Part shown: piece after piece, positions 23,954 through 32,544 of the stretch | How positions within the stretch are numbered: position 1 is the stretch's first letter | Layout of the letters: every line of letters starts with the position of its first letter | Origin: Methylobacterium sp. NMS14P | GTDB taxonomy: Bacteria > Pseudomonadota > Alphaproteobacteria > Rhizobiales > Beijerinckiaceae | Length of the DNA stretch: 64,000 bases | Direction of reading: 5' to 3' | Assembly (NCBI RefSeq): GCF_028583545.1 | Contig: NZ_CP087106.1 | Coordinates: 5,315,001 to 5,379,000, forward strand | The notes under the pieces: model-generated | What the model was told of the DNA's origin: nothing | What the model saw: only the letters and a program-made list of their open reading frames with translations | Database searches by the model: none | Made by a program: the position numbers and the translations under genes

Positions 23954-25369
23954 ATGATCGCCCGGCACAGCCTGATCTACGTCGGCTCGCGGGGCTTCGC
24001 GGCCGCCCTGAACATGGCCTCCGTGGCGGTGTTCACGCGGCTCGCGCCGGTGGAGAGCTACGGCACCTACCTGTACGTCCTGTCGTGGGCGCTGGTGCTC
24101 TACGGGGCGACCTGCCAGTGGCCGAAATTCGCGTTCTTCGCCCTCTACGACGAGGCGCGCGAGCCCGCGCAGGTCGGCACCGTGGTGCGGATCCTGGGCG
24201 GCACGCTGCTCCTCGCCGGGCTCGGCAGCGCGCTCGCGGCCGCCCTCGGGCTGATGCCGGCGCGGATGGCGGCCGCGATCCTGGCCCTCGCCTTCGGGAC
24301 CACCCTGTTCGAGGGATCCACCGAGATCGCCCGGACCCGCCTGCGGGCCGGGGCGGTGGCGGCCTCGGTGATGAGCCGCGCCGTCCTGATCCTGGCCCTC
24401 GGAAGCCTGGCGCTGCACCTCTCGCAGGATCCCCTGCACCTCGCCTTCGCGGTGGCGGCCGCGAACGCCCTGGCGTCGCTCCCGGCCGCGGCCACGATCG
24501 CCCCGATGATGCCCGGCCGCGGCAGCCGGGCGGAGGCCCTGCGGCTGTTCGCCTACGGCTGGCCGCTGGTGCTCTCCTTCGGAACGGCGGCGCTCGCCCA
24601 GAGCCTCGACCGGCTGATCATCGCCAAGACGGTGGGACCGGCCGGGCTCGGCGCCTACGGGGCCCTGGCCGACTTCCTGAAGCAGAGCTTCATCGTGTTC
24701 GGCGAGGCGATCGCCCTGTCGCTGATCTCGATCGCCAAGCGCGAGGCGCGGGTGGGCGGGATGGCGGCGGCCTCCGGGGTGCTGCGCGACGCCGCCCGGG
24801 CCATGACGCTGATCGCGGCCTTCGGGGCGGTGTTCTTCCTGTGCTTCGACGACCTGGTCGTCGCGGTGCTGCTCGGGCCCGACTACCGGGCCGAGGCGCG
24901 CGAGCTCGCCCCGGTGCTGATCCTGGCGAGCATCCTGATGATGTTCCGCGCCTACTATTTCGGGCAGGTGATCTACTTCGCCCGCTCCAGCGGCCTCGAG
25001 GCGGCCGCGGCCTTCGCGACCCTCGCCGCCGTCGCCGCGCTGTCGCTCCTGCTGATCCCGCGCTTCGGCGCCGCCGGGGCGGCCCTCGCCTTCGCGGGCG
25101 GCCAGAGCGCGGCCTGCCTCGTGCTGGTGCTCGGCGCCCGCCGGACCGGCACGACGATGCCGACGCCGCTCGCCGACATGGCCGGCATCGCCGGGATCGC
25201 GCTGGCCTGCGGCGCGGTGAATGCCGGCATCGCCCTGGTCCCCGGCGGGCTGATGCCGCCGGGGCAGGCCCTGCGCCTCGTCCTGCTCGTCGCCGCGGCC
25301 GGGGTGACGGCGTGGCGCTACGACGTGCTCGGCTTCGCCGGCGCGATCCGTCACCGCCTCGCTGCCTGA
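23954..25369 (+). CDS. Polysaccharide flippase, Wzx-like (MVF/PST superfamily)
   Basis: A 471-aa polytopic inner-membrane protein with about 12-14 hydrophobic segments. It starts ARHSLIYVGSRGFAAALNMASVAVFTRLAPVESYGTYLYVLSW, the usual opening of O-antigen and exopolysaccharide flippases; the middle part GWPLVLSFGTAALAQSLDRLIIAKTVGPAGLGAYGALADF is the second typical repeat. It would flip undecaprenyl-linked repeat units. It is followed 10 bp later by the FemAB-like gene. A Wzx-type flippase beside an ABC exporter suggests two glycans or a mixed region. Confidence 0.88.
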   Translation: MIARHSLIYVGSRGFAAALNMASVAVFTRLAPVESYGTYLYVLSWALVLYGATCQWPKFAFFALYDEAREPAQVGTVVRILGGTLLLAGLGSALAAALGLMPARMAAAILALAFGTTLFEGSTEIARTRLRAGAVAASVMSRAVLILALGSLALHLSQDPLHLAFAVAAANALASLPAAATIAPMMPGRGSRAEALRLFAYGWPLVLSFGTAALAQSLDRLIIAKTVGPAGLGAYGALADFLKQSFIVFGEAIALSLISIAKREARVGGMAAASGVLRDAARAMTLIAAFGAVFFLCFDDLVVAVLLGPDYRAEARELAPVLILASILMMFRAYYFGQVIYFARSSGLEAAAAFATLAAVAALSLLLIPRFGAAGAALAFAGGQSAACLVLVLGARRTGTTMPTPLADMAGIAGIALACGAVNAGIALVPGGLMPPGQALRLVLLVAAAGVTAWRYDVLGFAGAIRHRLAA

Positions 25370-25379
25370 CGGTCCGGCG

Positions 25380-26609
25380 ATGGCTGGCACCGCGGCAGAC
25401 ACGGCCCCAGACACCGCCGCGCTACCTGGGGGCCTCGTGGCGGCGGTCCGGCCCCTCGACGGCGCGGCGGCCTGGATCTCGGCCTGGCGGGCCCTGGGCC
25501 CGGCGTCCCTGATCCGGAACCCGTTCTACGAGGCGGGCTACGCCCTCGCCGCCCGGGAGGCCTTCGGGGCCGGCGTCCGGCTCCTCCTCGTCGCCGACCG
25601 GCCCCCCGAGGCACCGGGGGCCCGGCTCGTCGCCGCCTGGCCGTTCCGGCCGTCGCGCCGCCGCTGGGGCGTGCCGCTGCCGGTGCTCATGGGCTGGACC
25701 CACGGCTACGCGCCGTTCGGGGCGCCGCTCCTCGACGGCGCCGCGCCGGAGGCCGCCCTGGCGGGGCTGCTCGCCGCGCCGGGCGCCCTCGGCCTGCCGC
25801 CGCGCCTCCTCCTGCCGAACGCCCCCGCGGACGGCCCCCTGCCGGAGCTCCTGACGGCGCGGGGCGGGCGCAGCGCCGCCTACTGGCCGCACGACCGCGG
25901 CCTGCTCGACCTCACCGGGCTCGGGCCGCCGGCGCGGGCCTCCTATCTCGGGCACCTCTCCGGGCAGCGCCGCCGCAAGCTCCGCCGCGCCCGCGCGCGC
26001 CTGGAGGCGGCGGGGCCCGTGACCTTCGAGATCCTCGCCGCGCCCGAATCCCTCGGCCCGGCCTTCGACGCGCACGTCGCCCTGGAAACCGCCGGCTGGA
26101 AGGGGCAGGCCGGCACGAGCCTCGCGCAGCGGCCGGCGGAGATCGCGTTCCTGCGCGCCGCCCTGGCCGGTCTCGGCGCCGATCGCGGGGCCGCGGACGG
26201 CGTGCGGATCGCGCGCCTGCACCGGGGAGACCAACTCCTGGCCTCCCTGATCCTGCCGGTCACTGGCCGGGAGGCCTGGGTCCTGAAGATCGCCAACGAC
26301 GAGACGAGGCCGGAGACCGCGCCGGGCGTCCAGCTCGTCCACCGGCTGACCGAGGCGGTGGCCGCGGGCGACTGGCCGATCGACCGGATCGATTCCTGCG
26401 CGCCGCCGGGCTTCGCCCTCGGCACCACCTTCTGGACCGAGCGCCGGCCGATCGCCCATCTGCTGGTGGAGGCGGGCCGCGATCCGCTGTTCCCGGTGGC
26501 CCGGACCCTGGAGCGGGCCCGGGAGGGCGTCGCCCGGGCGCGTGTCACCATCCGAAGCGGGCGATCTGCTCCAGCCGCGCCCGCGTCGCCGCCGCGTCGC
26601 GGCCCATGA
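25380..26609 (+). CDS. GNAT/FemAB-like acyltransferase (BcsL-type)
   Basis: A 409-aa protein of the Acetyltransf_6 (FemAB-like) group that is common in polysaccharide clusters. Seen: FYEAGYALAAREAFGAGVRLLLV, the basic stretch SGQRRRKLRRARARLEA, ALETAGWKGQAGTSL and IARLHRGDQLLASLILPV, which fit the double-GNAT fold. It may acylate the glycan or a precursor. It lies 10 bp after the flippase, so they are cotranscribed. Its last 65 bp overlap the end of a convergent small gene. The C-terminal 20 residues are Pro/Arg-rich. Confidence 0.75.
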   Translation: MAGTAADTAPDTAALPGGLVAAVRPLDGAAAWISAWRALGPASLIRNPFYEAGYALAAREAFGAGVRLLLVADRPPEAPGARLVAAWPFRPSRRRWGVPLPVLMGWTHGYAPFGAPLLDGAAPEAALAGLLAAPGALGLPPRLLLPNAPADGPLPELLTARGGRSAAYWPHDRGLLDLTGLGPPARASYLGHLSGQRRRKLRRARARLEAAGPVTFEILAAPESLGPAFDAHVALETAGWKGQAGTSLAQRPAEIAFLRAALAGLGADRGAADGVRIARLHRGDQLLASLILPVTGREAWVLKIANDETRPETAPGVQLVHRLTEAVAAGDWPIDRIDSCAPPGFALGTTFWTERRPIAHLLVEAGRDPLFPVARTLERAREGVARARVTIRSGRSAPAAPASPPRRGP

Positions 26610-26901
26610 CGGCGATCCGTCCGGACAGGTCGTAGCAGGTCGCGCAGAACGGCAGCTGCAGCAGCGCGTACCCGTCGTCGCGCGCCCGGGCGACGGAGGC
26701 GACGAGGCACGGCAGGACCGGCCCGTCGGGCGGCCCGGCGAGGCAGTCGGCCCTTGGGCTGCCGAAGGCCGGGCGGTTCGGCCAGGTCAGCAGGAGGGTG
26801 GTGCCGCCCCGGCGGTCCGGGGCCGGCGGCAGGGTGTAGCTGCGCAGGAACAGCGCGCAGGCCGCGAGGAGGAGGACCGGCAGGATCAGGGCTGTGCGCA
26901 T
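26545..26901 (-). CDS. Small putative lipoprotein or membrane-anchored protein, 118 aa
   Basis: Begins with a hydrophobic segment ending in a lipobox-like LLAAC (Cys at about residue 15), so it may be a lipoprotein or a membrane-anchored protein. The rest is soluble and has paired cysteines near FCATCYD. I do not recognise the family. It converges on the FemAB-like gene and overlaps its 3' end by 65 bp. The next minus-strand gene starts upstream and ends 18 bp before it, so the pair may be an operon. Confidence 0.6.
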   Translation of the reverse strand: MRTALILPVLLLAACALFLRSYTLPPAPDRRGGTTLLLTWPNRPAFGSPRADCLAGPPDGPVLPCLVASVARARDDGYALLQLPFCATCYDLSGRIAVMGRDAAATRARLEQIARFGW

Positions 26902-26919
26902 CGGCGGCCTCCGGACGCC

Positions 26920-27210
26920 TCAATCCCCCACGTCGAAGCGCGTCCGATAGAACACCTCGCGGCCGGCGCCGTCGATCACCCGGACGGCCTCGGCCGGCTC
27001 GCCCGAGCGCTGCGGCACCCGGGCGCGGGCGAACAGCCGCAGGGCCCGCTCCTGCGCGCTCTCCAGGCTGCCGACCCGCACGGAGATCCGCGTCTGGATC
27101 TCGTCCGGCTCCGGTCCGAGGACTTCGATGTGGAAGGTCTCGCGCACGGGTATCCGCCTGATCGAGGGGCTCTCAGCGCCGGATATCGTGATCCGGCCGG
27201 CGGCCGCCAT
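26920..27210 (-). CDS. Hypothetical protein, up to 96 aa
   Basis: A small beta-rich protein, apparently cytoplasmic: FHIEVLGPEPDEIQTRISVRVGSLESAQERALRLFAR and VIDGAGREVFYRTRFDV. The pattern of strands, a helix and a closing strand is similar to small DUFs that read as signal or amino-acid-usage domains, but I cannot name it. The start could be the ATG at 27210 or an internal GTG near RRIPVRETF. It lies 18 bp before the putative lipoprotein gene. Confidence 0.55.
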   Translation of the reverse strand: MAAAGRITISGAESPSIRRIPVRETFHIEVLGPEPDEIQTRISVRVGSLESAQERALRLFARARVPQRSGEPAEAVRVIDGAGREVFYRTRFDVGD

Positions 27211-27436
27211 AGCATGTTCCGGTTCGCTGTCGGGTTGGATCGCTCGGCTTCAATCCATCGCTCCCGCCGTCGCGGGCACGCTCCACAGCCCCGATCGCGG
27301 CACCGCCGCACGGCTTCGTCCGCGGGCCGTGACGGAACGCCCGCGGCCGGTCTCGGCACGAAGTCCAATTGCCCCGCGGCCCGCCTCGGCTCTAAGAGGT
27401 CCGCTTCGCCCGAGGAGACATCACCGGAGGAACCCC

Positions 27437-27739
27437 GTGGACCCGCTCAAGGCCGCCGCCGCGACGCTTCTCTGCCTCGCCCTGTTCTGGCTGGCCTTCC
27501 GGCTGACCCGGCGCCTGGTCGATCTCGCCATCGCGGGGGGCTACGCCGAGGAGCGCCGGCGGCTCGCTGAGGAGGAGGCCGCTCAGGCCGAGGCGGGCGC
27601 CGTCCCGCAGGCCTCGGCCATCCGGGCGACCCCCGCGAGCTTGGCTTCGAACAGGGACCAGTCATCCGCCGCGGCGATCGGCGCCCACAACGCCTCCACC
27701 TCGTCGATCAGGAGCGTGCAGGGCGCCTCCGCGAAGTAG
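27437..27739 (+). CDS. Small single-span membrane protein, 100 aa
   Basis: A GTG start at 27437 with a good GGAGG six bases upstream. Residues about 5-26 form one membrane helix (AAAATLLCLALFWLAFRL), followed by a basic and acidic helical stretch (about 27-55). The last 45 residues are Ala/Ser-rich and lie on the strand opposite the 3' end of selO, a 157-bp convergent overlap. Either the protein really ends there or its true stop was lost by a frameshift. Family unknown. Confidence 0.5.
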   Translation: MDPLKAAAATLLCLALFWLAFRLTRRLVDLAIAGGYAEERRRLAEEEAAQAEAGAVPQASAIRATPASLASNRDQSSAAAIGAHNASTSSIRSVQGASAK

Positions 27740-29010
27740 GGGTGGTCGAGCCGCGCCCCCGGGGCGGGCGCGAGCGGCTCCAGCGCGGCCCGCACCGGCG
27801 CGAAGGCCTCGGACCGGTACTGCGCGGCGGCCGGCCCGTCCTCGGCCCGCCCGGCGCTGGCGAGCCCGCCGTACCAGTCGAAGAAGAACCGCTCGAAAGG
27901 CGCCCGCGTCTCGGCGAGGAACCGCCAGACCGCCGAGACCAGCCGGTCGGTCTCCGGCCGCGGCGCCGCGGCGAGGCCGAGGCGGCGGAACAGGGCCTCG
28001 GCGAACGCCTCCTGCAGGGCCGGGCCGAAGCCCGAGAGGGCGGATTCGAGGCGCGCCTGGGGCGCCAGCGCCAGCAGGCAGTCGGCCAGCCGGGCCAGGT
28101 TCCAGAACAGCGCCTCCGGCTGCCGGCCGAAACTGTAGAGCCCGGTCTCGTCGAAGTAGGCGGCGGTGAAGTCCGGGTCGAAATGCGGCAGGAAGCGCCA
28201 CGGCCCGTAATCGAAGCTCTCGCCGGTGACGTTGATGTTGTCGCTGTTGAGCACCCCGTGGACGAAACCGGCGGCCGCCCATTGCGCCCCCGTCCGGGCG
28301 ACCCGGGCGACCACGTCCTCGAGGAAGGCGACGGCGCGATCCTCCAGGCCGTCGCGCCAGAGTTCCGGCCGGTGGGTCGCGATCGTGTGGTCGAGCAGCC
28401 GGGCGATGTTGTCCGGCTCGCCGAGCGCCAGGAAGCGCTGGAAGGTCCCGATGCGGATGTGTCCGTGGGACAGGCGCACCAGCACCGAGGAGCGCGCCGG
28501 CGAGGGCTCGTCGCCGCGCACGAGATCCTCGCCGGTCTCGATCAGGCTGAAGCTCTTCGAGGTGTAGACGCCCTGCGCCTCCAGGAGGGCGGTGGCCAGC
28601 ACCTCGCGCACCCCGCCCTTGAGGGTGAGCCGCCCGTCGGCGCCGCGCGACCAGGGCGTGGTGCCGCTGCCCTTGGTGCCGAGGTCGAGGAGGCGCCCGT
28701 CCAGGCGGTCGTGCAGCTGTGCGAACAGGAAGCCGCGCCCGTCGCCGAGCTCCGGATTGTAGGAGCGGAACTGATGGCCGTGGTAGCGCAGGGCCAGCGG
28801 CGTCTCGAAGCTGCCCGGCAGGGGCTCGAACCGGCCGAAATGGGCGATCCACGCCGCCTCGGACAGCCCGCCCAGGCCGACCCGCTCCGCCCAGGCCCGG
28901 TTGCGGTAGCGCAGGATCGTCCGCGGGAACCGGGCCGGCGTCACGGGATCGAAGAAGGCGGGCCCGAGATCGGCGTGGCGGCGGGAGGGCGTGAAGGCGG
29001 TGTCGTCCAT
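27583..29010 (-). CDS. selO: Protein adenylyltransferase SelO (YdiU/UPF0061)
   Basis: A 475-aa pseudokinase-fold enzyme that transfers AMP from ATP to Ser, Thr or Tyr of target proteins; in E. coli it acts in redox stress. Features: LRYHGHQFRSYNPELGDGRG, the nucleotide-binding GTKGSGTTPWSRG..LTLKGGVRE, HGHIRIGTFQRF, and the metal-binding GVLNSDNINVTGESFDYGPW. The usual C-terminal CSSC redox motif is not visible (the end is EACGTAPASA). The start is the ATG at 29010, giving MDDTAF; the open frame continues upstream into a repeat and is not coding. Confidence 0.92.
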   Translation of the reverse strand: MDDTAFTPSRRHADLGPAFFDPVTPARFPRTILRYRNRAWAERVGLGGLSEAAWIAHFGRFEPLPGSFETPLALRYHGHQFRSYNPELGDGRGFLFAQLHDRLDGRLLDLGTKGSGTTPWSRGADGRLTLKGGVREVLATALLEAQGVYTSKSFSLIETGEDLVRGDEPSPARSSVLVRLSHGHIRIGTFQRFLALGEPDNIARLLDHTIATHRPELWRDGLEDRAVAFLEDVVARVARTGAQWAAAGFVHGVLNSDNINVTGESFDYGPWRFLPHFDPDFTAAYFDETGLYSFGRQPEALFWNLARLADCLLALAPQARLESALSGFGPALQEAFAEALFRRLGLAAAPRPETDRLVSAVWRFLAETRAPFERFFFDWYGGLASAGRAEDGPAAAQYRSEAFAPVRAALEPLAPAPGARLDHPYFAEAPCTLLIDEVEALWAPIAAADDWSLFEAKLAGVARMAEACGTAPASA

Positions 29011-29084
29011 GCGGCGGCGCGTCTCTCCGGTCGGGGATGAGTCCCGTCGTACCAAGCGAGCGGGACGCGATCCGTTGCCGATCC

Positions 29085-29185
29085 CGTCGTCGCGAGCGGA
29101 GCGAAGCAACCCCATGCAGCGGGGCATCGGTCGCGCGCGGCCCCGCCTGGATCGCTTCGCTCCGCTCGCGAAGACGGCGGCCGAC
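29085..29185. repeat. Dispersed palindromic repeat, family A (copy 1)
   Basis: About 90 bp with inverted ends: GCGAGCGGAGCGAAGC on the left and GCTTCGCTCCGCTCGCGAAGACG on the right. Four more related copies lie near 59185, 59985, 61240 and 63728. It sits between trmL and selO in non-coding DNA, upstream of selO. Confidence 0.75.
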
Positions 29186-29215
29186 CCGGGAGGCGTCACG
29201 ATCCTAGAGATCTGG

Positions 29216-29674
29216 TCATGCCGTCCCGGACACCTGCCGCAGGGCCTCGCCGGCGATCATCGCGGCCGCGACCGCGACGTTGAGCGAGCGCAGGCCCGGC
29301 CGGATCGGCACCACGATCCGCGCGTCGGCCGTTGCGTGCACCGCCTCCGGCACGCCGGCGGATTCGCGCCCGACCATCAGGCAATCGTCGGGGCCGAAGG
29401 CGAAGTCCGTGTAGGGCACGGCGCCCGCCGTGGTGGCGAGGACGAGCCGGATCCCGGCCTCGGCCCGCCACGCCGCGAAGGCCGCGAAGGAGCGGTGCCG
29501 GGTGATCGCCACGTGGTCGAGGTAGTCGAGGCCCGAGCGGCGCAGGTGGCGGTCCGAGACGTCGAAGCCCGCGGGCTCCACGATCTCCACCGCCAGCCCG
29601 AGGCAGGCGGCCATGCGCAGCATCGTGCCGGTGTTCTGAGGAATGTCGGGCTGGTAGAGGGCGAGGCGGAGCAT
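29216..29674 (-). CDS. trmL: tRNA (cytidine(34)-2'-O)-methyltransferase
   Basis: A 152-aa SPOUT-class methyltransferase that modifies the wobble base of tRNA-Leu. It begins LRLALYQPDIPQNTGTMLR, has LMVGRESAGVPE and the knot-forming RPGLRSLNVAVAAAM. Length and motifs match TrmL/CspR closely. The start at 29674 removes a 23-residue upstream extension of the frame that lacks similarity. Confidence 0.93.
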   Translation of the reverse strand: MLRLALYQPDIPQNTGTMLRMAACLGLAVEIVEPAGFDVSDRHLRRSGLDYLDHVAITRHRSFAAFAAWRAEAGIRLVLATTAGAVPYTDFAFGPDDCLMVGRESAGVPEAVHATADARIVVPIRPGLRSLNVAVAAAMIAGEALRQVSGTA

Positions 29675-29854
29675 GGCGCCGGCCTTGTGCGGGGCGGAAG
29701 GCCCCGCCGTCAAAGCCCGCCGGGGCAGACGCGCAGCTGGCAAACCGCCGTGCCGGCCCCGGCCCGCGCCGAGTCAGCGCGGAACTTAAGCCCCGCCAGA
29801 ACCTTGAGGCGGCGCCACCCCCCTGTGCGGCCCCCGTCTGAAAGACCTGCTCCG

Positions 29855-30358
29855 ATGCGCACCCCGCTCCTCGCCTCGGCCCTCCTGCTGGCCGGCCTCG
29901 CCACCGCCTCGGCGCAGACCGACGGCGCCAAGCCGGACGGCGGCGCCGCCGCGACCCCGGTCCCCGGCCAGCCCGCCACCATGGCCGACAGCCTGCGCCC
30001 GACCTTCGTGGCCCAGGCCCCCGACGACATGGTCGCCAGCAAGCTGATCGGCTCCAGCGTCGTCAACGGCGCCAACGAGACCATCGGGCAGATCGCCGAC
30101 TTCGTCCTCGACCAGAAGGGTGCCGTGAAGGCCTGGATCATCGGGGTCGGCGGCTTCCTGGGGATCGGCTCGAAATACGTCGCGGTCGACCCGTCCGTGC
30201 TCAAGCTCGACCGCACCGACGGCAAGACCCTCCAGGCGCGGATCGACACGACCAAGGACCAGCTCCGGGCGGCGCCGGAATACGTCTATCTCGGCAAGGA
30301 GCCGCCGAAGGGCGCCGCGCCGGCGAGCCCCGCGGGGGAGCCGGCGTCGAAGCCGTAG
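29855..30358 (+). CDS. Exported PRC-barrel domain protein
   Basis: A 167-aa protein with a signal peptide (residues 1-20, ending ATASA). A PRC-barrel domain covers about residues 58-130: MVASKLIGSSVVNGANETIGQIADFVLDQKGAVKAWIIGVGGFLGIGSKYVAVD. Such proteins are abundant in Methylobacterium and Rhizobiales and are thought to act in the periplasm; their role is unknown. The C-terminus is Pro/Ala-rich. Confidence 0.85.
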   Translation: MRTPLLASALLLAGLATASAQTDGAKPDGGAAATPVPGQPATMADSLRPTFVAQAPDDMVASKLIGSSVVNGANETIGQIADFVLDQKGAVKAWIIGVGGFLGIGSKYVAVDPSVLKLDRTDGKTLQARIDTTKDQLRAAPEYVYLGKEPPKGAAPASPAGEPASKP

Positions 30359-30463
30359 CGGTCGCGCCGGCGCGGCGCCGGGCGGCCGGCGGCACCGCGC
30401 CGGCTTGCCTCCGCGCGCCGTTGTGTGCTGTGCCGGCCTCCCCCGGAGGTCGGAACCCGTCCC

Positions 30464-31045
30464 ATGCGCCGCGCCCTCGTCCCGCTTCTCGCCTTCTGCC
30501 TCGGCCTCATCGGCCTCACCGGGGCGGCGGTGTTCGCGTTCCTGCCCGACAAGGCGCCGGTGGGCGTGCCGAGCGTCGGCGGCCCGTTCACGCTGGTGAA
30601 CCAGGACGGGCGCACCGTCACCGAGCGCGACTTCGCCGGCGCGACCCACCTCGTGTTCTTCGGCTTCACCCACTGCCCGGACGTGTGCCCGACCACCCTG
30701 CAGCAGATCTCCGACGTGCTGGCGGCCCTGGGGCCGAAGGGCAAGTCCATGCGGGTCGCCTTCGTCACGGTGGATCCCGAGCGCGACGATCCGGCGAGCC
30801 TGAAGACCTACCTGTCGAGCTTCGACCCCCGCATCACCGGCCTCACAGGCACGCCCGAGCAGGTCACCGCCACCGAGAAGGCGTACCGGGCCTACGCCCG
30901 CAAGGTGCCGGCCAAGGACAACGACTACACGATGGAGCACACCGCGCTCGTCTACGTCATGGACGCGCAGAATCGCTTCGTCGGCGCCCTCGACCTGACC
31001 CGGCCGGCCGACGAGGTCGCCGCGCAGCTCGCCAAGAAGATCTGA
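30464..31045 (+). CDS. SCO1/SenC family protein
   Basis: A 193-aa membrane-anchored thioredoxin-fold protein. One membrane helix (residues about 5-26), then the copper-binding FTHCPDVCPTTLQ (Cys71 and Cys75) and later a conserved His in MEHTALVYV. SCO proteins deliver copper to the CuA centre of cytochrome oxidase or reduce it. No oxidase genes lie nearby. Start at 30464 with GGAGGT 13 bp upstream. Confidence 0.92.
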   Translation: MRRALVPLLAFCLGLIGLTGAAVFAFLPDKAPVGVPSVGGPFTLVNQDGRTVTERDFAGATHLVFFGFTHCPDVCPTTLQQISDVLAALGPKGKSMRVAFVTVDPERDDPASLKTYLSSFDPRITGLTGTPEQVTATEKAYRAYARKVPAKDNDYTMEHTALVYVMDAQNRFVGALDLTRPADEVAAQLAKKI

Positions 31046-31072
31046 CCGGGGGCGTGCCCGGCCGGCCGCGCC

Positions 31073-31714
31073 TCAGAGCGTCATCCCGGCATGGAAGCGG
31101 TCGGGAGAGAGCGGCAGCAGGAACTGCACGCCGAATCCGCCCTCGAAGTAGCGGACCAGCCGGCCCGGCGTGCTGCCCACCGTGACGGCGGCGCCGAGGG
31201 GCAGCGGCACCGGGCAGGAGATCGCCACGCCCGACATCGAGATGTCGATGAGGCGCGCCCTGATCTCGCGGACCCCCTCGACGCGCAGGACCACCGCCGT
31301 GTTGGTCGGCACGAGGCGCTCGTGCGAGCGGCCCTCCGGCAGGCCCAGCATCTCCCGGTTCGCCAGCCAGGTGAGCTGGGAGGCGAGCTTGTCGCGCTTG
31401 CGCGCTGTGGCGTTGAGCTGGACCGCGAACCCGTCCGGGCAGGTGCGGGCGACGACGCCCTCGATGCGGCCGATATGCTCCAGGTAGAGCACCACGCGCT
31501 CGCCGACCGCGCCCTTGACCGCGCAGGTCAGCCGCACGCCGCCCGGCGACATGTCCACGGTCTGGCAGGGATATTCCCGGCGGTCGGCCAGCATGTAGCG
31601 GCCGAGCACGGCGACCGGCACGCGCTGGTGGCGGCGCTGGTCGGCGGCGCCGCGCGCCGGCTCGGCGGCGAGGCCGCGCAGATCAGTTCCGGCGGTGGCC
31701 TCGACCGCGATCAT
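31073..31714 (-). CDS. Tandem PilZ domain protein
   Basis: A 213-aa protein with two PilZ-like domains. The first (about 28-115) has the RRHQRVPV motif and DMSPGGVRL, matching the RxxxR and D/NxSxxG c-di-GMP-binding motifs. The second (about 130-205) has LIDISMSGVAI but no clear RxxxR, so it may not bind ligand. It is probably a cytoplasmic c-di-GMP effector, possibly linked to motility or polysaccharide synthesis. Stands alone and converges with the SCO gene. Confidence 0.85.
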   Translation of the reverse strand: MIAVEATAGTDLRGLAAEPARGAADQRRHQRVPVAVLGRYMLADRREYPCQTVDMSPGGVRLTCAVKGAVGERVVLYLEHIGRIEGVVARTCPDGFAVQLNATARKRDKLASQLTWLANREMLGLPEGRSHERLVPTNTAVVLRVEGVREIRARLIDISMSGVAISCPVPLPLGAAVTVGSTPGRLVRYFEGGFGVQFLLPLSPDRFHAGMTL

Positions 31715-31944
31715 TCCGAGATTGGTCCTGCGCCGGGAGAATGGCCGGTGCAGACTAGGCTCGGACTGTTACGAAACCCTTTTTCCCTGCTTCGCGGTCT
31801 ATCGGCCTTGTAGAAACATCCACTGTCGAGCGCGGCCGCGCCGTGCGCGATCGACTTGTACGCCGAAGATGTCCTCGGGCGCGCGCGCCGATTCGATCGA
31901 ACTGGCCGGCGCGCTCCGGGCGTAACCTTGGACGAATACGGTTC

Positions 31945-32544
31945 TCAGGCGCGCCCGCCGGCGTGGACGAGGAGGTGGCCGTGGCGCACCGGACCGGGGT
32001 AGCCCGCGCTCGTGCGCACGGCGGTGCGGGCGGGCGGCACCGGCTCGGCCCGGCGACTGGGCAGGATGCGCAGGGAGGTGGTCTCGGCCTCCACCAGCGG
32101 GCGCAGGCCGAGCCAGTGCGGCGCGCCGTCGAGGCTGAGGGTGCCGAGGGCGCGGACCTGCGTCCGGCCGCGGTGGCGCAGGGGCAGGAGCAGGAGTTCG
32201 AGATCCGCCGCCTCGCCGGCCGCGTTGGTGCCGCGCAGGCCCGCCACGACGCCCAGCGTGTCGCTGGCCACGATCTCGACGATCCGCCAGGGATCCGTCG
32301 CCCGGGAGCCCCACAGCCGGGCGAAGGGCTCGCCCTTCAGCTCGCGGCCGTACAGGGCGCAGACCCGCGTCCCCGCGAGCCGGACGCTCGCGGAGCGGCT
32401 CGGCATGTCGAGTTCCAGGATCAGACTGTCGGCGAGAAGGTGCCGGATCTCGCCCGGCTCGATCTCGGCGCGTTCCGGCGCGGCCCGTTCTCCGCGCAGG
32501 CGCTCCCAGTAGGCATGGAGCATGCGGCTGGTGGGATGCTTCAT
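31945..32544 (-). CDS. PAS domain protein (PAS_5 type)
   Basis: A 199-aa protein similar to the PAS_5 family of alphaproteobacteria: MLHAYWERLRGERAAPERAEIEPGEIRHLLADSLILELD, followed by the PAS core RLAGTRVCALYGRELKGEPFARLW, and the last strand PHWLGLRPLVEAETTSLRILPSRR. Single-domain PAS_5 proteins are common in Methylobacterium and Bradyrhizobium; their signal and partner are unknown. The start may also be six codons further upstream. Confidence 0.75.
   Translation of the reverse strand: MKHPTSRMLHAYWERLRGERAAPERAEIEPGEIRHLLADSLILELDMPSRSASVRLAGTRVCALYGRELKGEPFARLWGSRATDPWRIVEIVASDTLGVVAGLRGTNAAGEAADLELLLLPLRHRGRTQVRALGTLSLDGAPHWLGLRPLVEAETTSLRILPSRRAEPVPPARTAVRTSAGYPGPVRHGHLLVHAGGRA

Noticed and set aside
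29011..29199. The upstream extension of the selO frame
   Set aside because: It runs through a family A repeat and lacks similarity to SelO; the family start is at 29010.
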